A stretch of 12,072 nt of DNA from Gammaproteobacteria bacterium (GTDB lineage Bacteria > Pseudomonadota > Gammaproteobacteria > GCA-001735895), in NCBI GenBank assembly GCA_015494335.1, contig WGBK01000340.1, positions 1-12,072 on the forward strand, in the 5' to 3' direction. Under the pieces are notes generated by a model. The model ran no database searches, was not told the origin of the DNA, and was given only the letters and a program-made list of their open reading frames with translations. Numbering within the stretch: position 1 is the stretch's first letter; every line of letters starts with the position of its first letter. This document shows positions 6,167 to 12,072 of the stretch, piece by piece. Both the position numbers and the translations under genes were made by a program.

Positions 6167-7452
6167 AACCGCTACCGGGATTGCTGGCCGTGCTGCTGCT
6201 CGGCCTGCTGTTGATGCCGCTGCTGCAGTCTTGCGGTGGCTCCGGCGACAAGTGCAGTATCTGGAACCAGAATCGCCAGCTGCATCAGGCCCTGCTCGCC
6301 GACTACCTGTGGAACGACGAAATCCCGGAAAGTATCAACTACGGCGAGTATGACACCCCGTCGCAACTGCTCGACTTCCTGCGCAAGGATCCGCCGGATC
6401 GCTTTTCCTATCTCACCGATGCCGAGACCTTCGACGCGCTGTTCCGCGATGGCCAGTATGTGGGCTTCGGTTTTTCCTTCGAGATCGCCGCGAACGATCG
6501 CCTGCGAGTTCGCTTTGTCTATCCAGGCTCACCGGCCGATTGGGTCGGGCTGGAGCGCGGGGACGAGATTCTCTCCATCAACGGTATCGATACGGCGGAA
6601 CTGATTGCGCAGAACGACTGGGATGCGGCCTTCGGTCCCGACGAGGCGGGCACGCTCGGTACGCTGCTCGTGCGCAAGCGTAATGGCGATGTGGTTGAAA
6701 TGACCCTGAAGAAGTTGGTTATCGATATCCGGACCGTGCTCTATTCCTCGGTTATCGAGGATGGCAATGACAGCATCGGTTATTTCGTTTTCACCAGCTT
6801 TATCGATACCTCCTACGAGGAGCTGCAGTTGCTGTTTGACGACTTCAAGGCGCAAGGAGTCAACAAGCTGATCATCGATCTTCGCTACAACGGTGGCGGC
6901 GCCATCTGGGTTGCCGATGCGCTCGCGAGCTGGGTGTATGGAAACAATCAGAGAGAGGTCTTTGCCGAGTTGCGTTACAACGCGCAGAACCAGTCGAAGA
7001 ACTACAGCTATGCAATGGTTCCGATGCCTGAAGGACTGGCGGGACTTGAGCAGGTGGTGGTCATCACCAGCGGCGAGACCTGCTCGGCCAGCGAAATGCT
7101 GATCAATGGCCTGAAGCCCTTCGTGCCGGTGACGACCGTGGGTGGCAGCACCTGCGGCAAGCCCGTGGGGATGTCGCCGAAGCGAATCTGCGACAAGATG
7201 CTGCTGGCGGTGAACTTTGCCGTCTACAATGCCGATGGCGAAGGGGATTATTTCGACGGCATCGCGGCCGAGTGTCCGGCCGAGGACGACCCGTCGTTGC
7301 CCTTTGGCGATGGTACAGATCCGATGCTGCAGACGGCGCTTTACCGGGCCGTCAACGGGCGTTGCCCGACAGCACGGCGGGCGGCCCCGTTATCGTCACC
7401 GGTTTCTCCCTTGAAGACGGATTCGCTGCGGGCGGTGGTCGGTGCCTGGTAG
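6100..7452 (+). CDS. S41-family (C-terminal-processing-like) serine peptidase, predicted lipoprotein with PDZ domain
   Basis: This 450-residue protein should be exported, lipidated and active in the periplasm. The basic N-terminus (residues 1-25) and hydrophobic core LLAVLLLGLLLMPLLQ end in a lipobox-like LQSC, so C45 is the likely lipid-bearing cysteine. A PDZ-like domain covers about 118-200 (GFGFSF, PGSPADWVGLERGDEILSIN). The S41 peptidase fold follows, with IDLRYNGGG and then the active site: S329 in TCSASE and K354 in CGKPVG are 25 residues apart, the same spacing as the Ser-Lys pair of E. coli Prc. Six further cysteines (52, 328, 352, 364, 392, 422) flank the active site, hinting at disulfides. 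The start at 6100 is supported by a strong ribosome site; in-frame TTG at 6181 or GTG at 6190 would shorten the signal. The substrate is unknown; the next gene overlaps by 11 bases. Confidence 0.88.
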   Translation: MDRRNHRADQRPRAAASSRRALKPLPGLLAVLLLGLLLMPLLQSCGGSGDKCSIWNQNRQLHQALLADYLWNDEIPESINYGEYDTPSQLLDFLRKDPPDRFSYLTDAETFDALFRDGQYVGFGFSFEIAANDRLRVRFVYPGSPADWVGLERGDEILSINGIDTAELIAQNDWDAAFGPDEAGTLGTLLVRKRNGDVVEMTLKKLVIDIRTVLYSSVIEDGNDSIGYFVFTSFIDTSYEELQLLFDDFKAQGVNKLIIDLRYNGGGAIWVADALASWVYGNNQREVFAELRYNAQNQSKNYSYAMVPMPEGLAGLEQVVVITSGETCSASEMLINGLKPFVPVTTVGGSTCGKPVGMSPKRICDKMLLAVNFAVYNADGEGDYFDGIAAECPAEDDPSLPFGDGTDPMLQTALYRAVNGRCPTARRAAPLSSPVSPLKTDSLRAVVGAW

Positions 7453-8086
7453 CCGCCAATTCCTTCTGTTCCTGCTGCTGGCAGGGGTTTTTTCGTCCGT
7501 CCAGGCCTGGACGGGTATCAGCGCTTCCCTGGGCGAATACGACAGCGAATGGCGCATCGATAATGAAATCCGCCCCATGACTCTGACCCATTATGGCCTG
7601 TCGGTGGAAGATCGCACGGCTGTGGGGCTGCGCATGGGATTGTCGATCGGCGAGTTCGGGCTGCGCATCAAGAATCCGTCCGACACCCTGTCACAGGATT
7701 ACGCCGGGGAATTCCTGGGTCTGCGTCTGCGCTGGCCCTGGCGCTTGAGTCGCCAGGTTTCGCTGCATGGGCGTTTCGCCTATGACTGGCACAGCGGTCG
7801 CCTGGACGGCGATGCCAGCGATCCCGAGGTCAACTGGAGCAGCACCCGGCTGCGACTGGGTTTGCAGCTGCGGATGGGGTTGCTGGGCTTGCGCCCCTTT
7901 GTCGAATGGCAGCGCCTCGATGGCGATGTCGAACTGGAGGGAACGCGCAGGCTGTTCGATGAGAATGAACGCTACAGCAGCGGCCTGATACTGGATCTCG
8001 AGGTCGAACCCTCCGCCTATGTGCGCCTGACCTGGACCCAACAGGGACAGCAGGGCTTGTTGCTCAGCTTTATGCGGAACTATTGA
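7442..8086 (+). CDS. Predicted outer-membrane beta-barrel protein, unknown function
   Basis: The protein has 214 residues. A clear signal peptide (hydrophobic FLLFLLLAGVF, then SSVQA) predicts cleavage after A22. The mature part of about 192 residues is rich in alternating polar and hydrophobic stretches, such as TAVGLRMGLSIGEFGLRIK, EFLGLRLRWPW, VSLHGRFAYDW and TRLRLGLQLRMGLLGLRPF. It ends in an aromatic residue (LLLSFMRNY). These are typical of small outer-membrane barrels, roughly eight strands. No named family is recognised. The GTG at 7442 is the only start in frame that leaves a full signal peptide; it overlaps the peptidase gene by 11 bases and has only a weak ribosome site. Close coupling to the S41 lipoprotein suggests a shared envelope role, which is inference. 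Confidence 0.75.
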   Translation: MPGSRQFLLFLLLAGVFSSVQAWTGISASLGEYDSEWRIDNEIRPMTLTHYGLSVEDRTAVGLRMGLSIGEFGLRIKNPSDTLSQDYAGEFLGLRLRWPWRLSRQVSLHGRFAYDWHSGRLDGDASDPEVNWSSTRLRLGLQLRMGLLGLRPFVEWQRLDGDVELEGTRRLFDENERYSSGLILDLEVEPSAYVRLTWTQQGQQGLLLSFMRNY

Positions 8087-8096
8087 GGAATGGAGT

Positions 8097-8696
8097 ATGA
8101 AGATCTACGGCGACACCCAGTCCGGAAACTGTTACAAGATCAAGCTGCTCGCGGCCCTGCTCGATCTTCCCCATCAGTGGATTGATATCGATATTCTCGA
8201 AGGCGAAACGCGAACGGAAGAGTTTCTGGAAAAGAATCCGGCCGGGCAGATTCCGCTGCTGGAGCTCGAGGACGGGCGGCTGCTCAGCGAATCCAACGCG
8301 ATTCTGAACTTCCTCGCCGAGGGAAGCCGGTTTCTGCCCGAGGATGCCTACGACCGTGCGCGGGTTCTGCAATGGCAGTTCTTCGAGCAATACAGCCACG
8401 AGCCCTATATCGCGGTGGCCCGGTTCATACGGCATTACCTGGGCCTGCCGGAGGATCGCCGCGAGGAGTACGAAGCAAAACAGGAAGGCGGACACAGGGC
8501 GCTGTCTGTAATGGAAAAACAGTTGGCCATGACCCCTTATCTGACGGGGCAGTCGACGACCCTGGCTGACCTATCGCTCTATGCCTATACTCACGTGGCG
8601 CACGAAGGCGGTTTCGATCTCGCGGCTTATCCGGCGATCCGGGCCTGGCTGAAGCGGATCGAGGCCTTGCCGGGCTATGTGGGGATGGATACATAG
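8097..8696 (+). CDS. Glutathione S-transferase family protein
   Basis: This 199-residue cytoplasmic protein has both GST domains. The N-terminal thioredoxin-like domain begins MKIYGDTQSGNCYKIKLL, where S9 or a neighbouring residue could activate glutathione. The cis-proline loop is NPAGQIPLL (P53), and the glutathione gamma-glutamyl contact is LSESNAIL (E65, S66). The all-helical C-terminal domain contains the N-capping and hydrophobic-staple region TLADLSLYAYTHVA. Length is normal for the family. The ATG at 8097 follows a GAGGA ribosome site by seven bases, 10 bases after the stop of the barrel gene. It is probably the last gene of the plus-strand operon. Substrate is unknown; conjugation or glutathione-dependent reduction are both possible. 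Confidence 0.93.
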   Translation: MKIYGDTQSGNCYKIKLLAALLDLPHQWIDIDILEGETRTEEFLEKNPAGQIPLLELEDGRLLSESNAILNFLAEGSRFLPEDAYDRARVLQWQFFEQYSHEPYIAVARFIRHYLGLPEDRREEYEAKQEGGHRALSVMEKQLAMTPYLTGQSTTLADLSLYAYTHVAHEGGFDLAAYPAIRAWLKRIEALPGYVGMDT

Positions 8697-8714
8697 CCAC
8701 CCAGAGAGGCTGTT

Positions 8715-9029
8715 TTATCGACGGTATCTTCGGTGTGCTTCCACGCGAGCAATATGGATGTCGTAACTCCGGTACCATTTGTCCCGGCCCAGTTTCTGAG
8801 CCATTTTGTGATCGGCCTGATCGCGCCATTTTTGGATGGATCCCCGATCGCTCCAGAAGGAAACGGTAATCCCGACCTCGCTACGCGCGCTTTCCAGGCC
8901 CAGAAAACCGGGTTGCGAGCGTGCCAGCTCGACCATCCGCTCGGCCATGGTCTCGTAACCCTGCGTATGCTCGCTCAGCTTCGAAATGAAGATGACGGCA
9001 TAGTAGGGTGGATCGGGCAAGTCCGTCAT
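8715..9029 (-). CDS. Antibiotic biosynthesis monooxygenase (ABM) fold protein, YqjZ/HmoA-like
   Basis: This 104-residue protein has the dimeric ferredoxin-like alpha/beta fold of the ABM family. The first strand YYAVIFISKL is followed by the helix GYETMAERMVELARSQPGFLG, then strands around SARSEVGITVSFW, the helix SIQKWRDQADHKMAQKLG, and WYRSYDIHIARVE at the end. PGFLGLES and SFWSDRGSIQKWR are typical of YqjZ-like members of COG2329. Some relatives degrade haem or oxidise small aromatics, but many have no known reaction, so none is assigned. The ATG at 9029 overlaps the stop of the DUF3581 gene by four bases (ATGA), so translation is probably coupled. Its 3' end faces the glutathione S-transferase gene across 18 bases. 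Confidence 0.85.
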   Translation of the reverse strand: MTDLPDPPYYAVIFISKLSEHTQGYETMAERMVELARSQPGFLGLESARSEVGITVSFWSDRGSIQKWRDQADHKMAQKLGRDKWYRSYDIHIARVEAHRRYRR

Positions 9030-9733
9030 GTCGAGTATTTTCGCTTGTCTTCCTCGTAGGAGGCCACGAGACGATCGACATCGGATTGATCATACGGGCG
9101 CAGCCCGCCCAGGGCCATGTGCTTGCAGCCATGGCCGACACGCTCGCGCTGGTCGAGCAGGTCGTATTCAAGGGTGACCTCACCGCGCTTGCCGCTGTGT
9201 TCGAGCTGGGCGTCGACCAGGCGTAGATCGAGTTGCGCTATATCGACACGGTCGAGCTGAAAGCTCATGCGGTCGTAGATCACCAGCGGCCTGTCCGGGT
9301 TGACCATGACACCATGTTCTTTGACCAGGGGGATCAGGATGTCGGGAAAGGTCTTGCCGGAAAACTCGACATAGCGCCGGGAAAAGGATTCGATGAGCTT
9401 CGGGTTGTGACTGACCTCGCCGCTGCAATCGATGGATAGATAGGTCTTGCCGTTGTCGCCGGCAATCTCGGTATGTTCTTCCTCGCATTCGGGCAACAGC
9501 AGCTGCACCGAATCGTCGACCATGCCGGAGAACTGGAAGGCCATGTTCTGGCGCAGTCCGTAGTGATGCACGATCACCGAGAACAGCAGATCGCCCGGCA
9601 CGCAGAAACGCTTGGAATCGGGATGGTGGATCGGGTTAAAATCCCCCGCCACTCTTTTCGCGAAATCACTGCCCTGCTGCCGGGTGAAGGACAGGCGGGA
9701 GCCTTCCATGCGGTAAAAGTCTTCGATGTTCAT
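9026..9733 (-). CDS. DUF3581 family protein with a MaoC/hot-dog-like GDFNPIH motif
   Basis: This 235-residue protein is recognised as a member of the DUF3581 family, a gammaproteobacterial group without assigned function. The N-terminal block FAKRVAGDFNPIHHPDSKRF (residues 24-43) resembles the hydratase motif of MaoC-like and PhaJ-like hot-dog enzymes, in which an Asp and a His five positions apart are catalytic; here they are D31 and H36. The following CVPGDLLFSVIVHHYGL also fits the long hot-dog helix. No signal peptide or membrane span is seen, so it should be cytoplasmic. The ATG at 9733 has a GGGA ribosome site about five bases upstream. It is divergent from yheS (65-base gap) and coupled to the small ABM-fold gene. 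An acyl-CoA or acyl-thioester role is inferred from the motif only. Confidence 0.85.
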   Translation of the reverse strand: MNIEDFYRMEGSRLSFTRQQGSDFAKRVAGDFNPIHHPDSKRFCVPGDLLFSVIVHHYGLRQNMAFQFSGMVDDSVQLLLPECEEEHTEIAGDNGKTYLSIDCSGEVSHNPKLIESFSRRYVEFSGKTFPDILIPLVKEHGVMVNPDRPLVIYDRMSFQLDRVDIAQLDLRLVDAQLEHSGKRGEVTLEYDLLDQRERVGHGCKHMALGGLRPYDQSDVDRLVASYEEDKRKYST

Positions 9734-9798
9734 CGCGTTCCCGAGGATTGAAAACCGGCGATGTTATCACGAAAGACCACTTTTGCAGAAAATCTCCC

Positions 9799-11703
9799 AT
9801 GCTGAAACTGTCCGAAATCGCGCTGCGTCGCGGCCCCTGGCTACTGTTGGAACAGGTCAACCTGCAGCTTTCCCGTGGCGAGAAGCTGGGACTGACCGGA
9901 GCCAACGGCAGTGGCAAGTCTTCGCTGCTGGCCCTGATTCTGGGGCAGCTCGAGGCGGATGCCGGCGTGTTGAGCATCGCTCCCGACTGGGTGATCGCCC
10001 ATGTGGCCCAGGAGACGGAGATCAGTGATCGCCCGGCCATCGAGCATGTCATCGACGGCGATGCCGAGCTGCGCCACCTGCAGCGGCAGTTGCGGCGCGC
10101 CGAGGAGGAGCAGGACGGCATGGCAATTGGCCATCTGCATGCTCGGCTGGAGGAAATTGGCGCCTGGGAGGCGGAAAGCCGCGCCGCACGCCTGCTGGTC
10201 GGACTCAGTTTCACCCAGCAGGATTTGCAACGCCCGATGCGCGATTTCTCCGGTGGCTGGCAGATGCGCCTGAATCTGGCGCGCGCGCTGATGTGCCGCT
10301 CCGACCTGCTGCTGCTCGACGAGCCCACCAATCACCTCGATCTGGATGCGGTGATCTGGCTCGAACAATGGCTGCGCAACTATCCCGGCGCCCTGATGAT
10401 GATCTCTCATGACCGCGATTTCCTCGATGCGGTGGTCAACCGCATCGCCCATGTCGAGCACCAGCGCCTGAATCTCTACAGCGGCAACTACTCCGATTTC
10501 GAACGCATGCGCGCGGAGCGGCTTGCCCAGCAGCAGGCCAACTACGAAAAGCAACAGAAAACCATCGCCCACATGCAGCAGTTCATCGACCGCTTTAAGG
10601 CCAAGGCGACCAAGGCCCGACAGGCGCAGAGCCGGGTCAAGGCTCTGGAGCGCATGGCCTTGATTGCACCGGCCCATGTCGATTCGCCCTTCCATTTCGA
10701 GTTTGCCGAGCCAGAACGCCTGCCCAACATGCTGATGCGCATTGACCGGGCATCCGCCGGCTATGGCGAAACCCGGGTGCTACAGGCGATCGATCTTACA
10801 CTCCTGCCGGGCGAGCGCATCGGCTTGCTCGGCCTTAACGGCGCTGGCAAATCCACACTGATCAAGCTGATCGCCGGGGAAATCGAGCCGATGGAGGGCA
10901 AAATCGAACGCGCCCGCGACCTGCGCATCGGCTATTTCGCCCAGCATCAGCTGGAACAGCTGGATCGCGAGGCCTCGCCCCTGCTGCACCTGCAGCGCAT
11001 CGATGAGCGGGCAAGCGAGAAGGAGCTGCGCAACTATCTTGGCGGTTTCAACTTCCAGGGCGATCGGGTGCTGGAGCCGGTGGGACCTTTCTCCGGCGGC
11101 GAAAAGGCGCGTCTGGTGCTGGCGCTGCTGATCTGGCAGAAGCCCAATCTGCTGCTGCTCGACGAACCGACCAACCACCTCGATCTGGAGATGCGCCTGG
11201 CGCTGAACCAGGCCCTGCAGGGCTTTGCCGGCAGCGTCATCCTGGTCTCCCATGATCGCCATCTGTTGCGTAGCGTCTGCGACGATCTGCTGCTGGTGGA
11301 TAGTGGTCGGGTGCAGCCCTTCGGCATGGATATCGACGACTATCCGCGCTGGCTGGCGGAACGGCGCAACCTGCCGATCGGCCCCGCCACGTCAGGCTCT
11401 GCTGCCGTAGCGGCGGAAAGCCGCGAAGGAAAAAAACAGCGCAAGCAGCAGGAAGCCGAACGCCGTCGCCAGCAACAGCCCCTGCTCAAGCGCCAGAAGC
11501 GCCTCGAACGCGAGATGGAAAAGATCGGTCAGCGTCGGCAGGCCATCGAGGCTCGCATGGCCGACAGCGAGCTCTACGACGAGAGCCACAAGGACGAGCT
11601 GCAGGATCTGCTCTACGAGCAGGCGGAATTGAGAAAGCAGCTCGAGACCGTGGAAAGCGAATGGTTCGAAATCGGCGAACAGATCGAAGCATCGTCAGCT
11701 TGA
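9799..11703 (+). CDS. yheS: ABC-F family ATPase YheS
   Basis: YheS is a soluble, ribosome-associated ABC-F ATPase. ABC-F proteins bind the ribosomal E site and help with stalled or difficult translation. The 634 residues match the E. coli protein (about 637) along their length. Nucleotide-binding domain 1 has Walker A GANGSGKS (34-41), signature FSGGW (150-154), Walker B LLLLDEP with D174 and E175, and switch H204. Domain 2 has Walker A GLNGAGKS (345-352), signature FSGGE (431-435) and Walker B D455/E456. Between them is the P-site interaction linker with RLAQQQANYEKQQKTIAHMQ and KATKARQAQSRVKALERM. A charged coiled coil closes the C-terminus from about 550. The ATG at 9799 gives the family start; an in-frame TTG at 9748 is unlikely. 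The leader has a TTGAAA at 9748-9753 but no good -10 box. No membrane domain is present. Confidence 0.96.
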   Translation: MLKLSEIALRRGPWLLLEQVNLQLSRGEKLGLTGANGSGKSSLLALILGQLEADAGVLSIAPDWVIAHVAQETEISDRPAIEHVIDGDAELRHLQRQLRRAEEEQDGMAIGHLHARLEEIGAWEAESRAARLLVGLSFTQQDLQRPMRDFSGGWQMRLNLARALMCRSDLLLLDEPTNHLDLDAVIWLEQWLRNYPGALMMISHDRDFLDAVVNRIAHVEHQRLNLYSGNYSDFERMRAERLAQQQANYEKQQKTIAHMQQFIDRFKAKATKARQAQSRVKALERMALIAPAHVDSPFHFEFAEPERLPNMLMRIDRASAGYGETRVLQAIDLTLLPGERIGLLGLNGAGKSTLIKLIAGEIEPMEGKIERARDLRIGYFAQHQLEQLDREASPLLHLQRIDERASEKELRNYLGGFNFQGDRVLEPVGPFSGGEKARLVLALLIWQKPNLLLLDEPTNHLDLEMRLALNQALQGFAGSVILVSHDRHLLRSVCDDLLLVDSGRVQPFGMDIDDYPRWLAERRNLPIGPATSGSAAVAAESREGKKQRKQQEAERRRQQQPLLKRQKRLEREMEKIGQRRQAIEARMADSELYDESHKDELQDLLYEQAELRKQLETVESEWFEIGEQIEASSA

Positions 11704-12072
11704 ACCTGGCGACGACTTTTCTCCAGGCCGCAACAGGTAGTTCAGGCCGAGCAACACCAGCAGCAGCGCGAAAACCTGCCGCAGTTGCGGCTCCGGGAGC
11801 CACAGGGCCAGCCGCCCGCCGATCCAGGCGCCCGGCAGGCTGCCCACGGCCAGCCAGGGGATACACCACCAGCAGACATGGTGGTGGCGGATATTCTCCG
11901 CGAGGCCGGTCAGCACCGCGGGCAGCCGCGCCGCCAGGGAACAGCCCTGGGCCAGTTGCTGTGGCATGCCGAGTCCGAGTACCAGTGCCGGGGCCAGGAT
12001 GGGGCCTCCGCTGACGCCGACGCTGCCGGCCACCAGGCCTTCCACCACGCCAACGGCGATCAGGAACAGTTC
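11695..12072 (-). CDS. TauE/SafE-family membrane permease (partial, C-terminal part)
   Basis: The last 125 or so residues of a multi-pass inner-membrane protein are present; the 5' part lies beyond the right edge. The glycine-rich segment GLVAGSVGVSGGPILAPALV matches the repeated TauE/SafE (sulfite exporter, COG0730) motif at the start of the second half of the protein. Further spans follow at about VCWWCIPWLAVGSLPGAWIG and QVFALLLVLLGLNYLL. A short charged tail (RPGEKSSPGSS) ends the protein. Relatives move sulfite, sulfoacetate, thiosulfate or other small anions, and the substrate cannot be read here. Its stop codon overlaps that of yheS on the other strand by nine bases (11695-11703). The frame is open to the window edge with no start of its own, so no start is called. 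Confidence 0.88.
   Translation of the reverse strand, partial: ELFLIAVGVVEGLVAGSVGVSGGPILAPALVLGLGMPQQLAQGCSLAARLPAVLTGLAENIRHHHVCWWCIPWLAVGSLPGAWIGGRLALWLPEPQLRQVFALLLVLLGLNYLLRPGEKSSPGSS

Noticed and set aside
8695..8716. Possible terminator AGCC-N9-GGCT then GTTTTA between the convergent GST and ABM-fold genes
   Set aside because: The stem is only four pairs and the T run is short, so it is too weak to call as a terminator.
9748..9776. Promoter for yheS from TTGAAA at 9748
   Set aside because: The -35-like box is good but no acceptable -10 box lies 16-18 bases after it.
1..12072. Mobile elements, CRISPR arrays, tRNA or rRNA genes, phage or defence genes
   Set aside because: No transposase or integrase, no direct repeat array, no terminal inverted repeats and no RNA gene was seen. 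The region looks like core chromosome.

Overview
The window is an ordinary, densely packed stretch of chromosome from a GC-rich gammaproteobacterium. GlyQ and GlyS are separate alpha and beta chains. The order glyQ-glyS-gmhB-plsC is also found in Pseudomonas (in mirrored orientation), and Mpl, a DUF3581-family protein and the YheS-type ABC-F protein all fit Gammaproteobacteria. The genus cannot be fixed from the sequence alone; a Pseudomonas- or Chromatiales-like lineage is plausible. No mobile element, CRISPR array, tRNA or rRNA was seen, and no stretch longer than 300 bases lacks a gene.

Layout. Minus strand, 1-1754: the 5' part of mpl (murein peptide recycling) runs off the left edge. It is preceded by a two-gene unit: a signal-less DsbA-fold protein with a CSWC motif, and an overlapping multi-pass membrane protein. 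Plus strand, 1841-8696: seven genes with overlaps or gaps of at most 10 bases, namely glyQ, glyS, gmhB, a plsC-type acyltransferase, an S41-family lipoprotein peptidase, a predicted outer-membrane beta-barrel protein and a glutathione S-transferase. Minus strand, 8715-9733: a DUF3581 protein and a small antibiotic-biosynthesis-monooxygenase-fold protein, with a 4-base overlap. Plus strand, 9799-11703: the ribosome-associated ABC-F ATPase YheS. Minus strand, 11695-12072: the C-terminal part of a TauE/SafE-family permease, tail to tail with yheS and overlapping its stop codon.

How the genes fit together. The long plus-strand unit joins translation (glycyl-tRNA synthetase) to envelope building: the heptose branch of LPS core, phospholipid acylation, a periplasmic protease and an outer-membrane protein. 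A good -10 box with a GC-rich discriminator, and a perfect dyad at the expected transcription start, lie just before glyQ. The least characterised parts are the protease/beta-barrel pair, the DUF3581/monooxygenase-fold pair and the CSWC/membrane-protein pair. No clearly novel multi-gene system was found; these pairs are the best leads.
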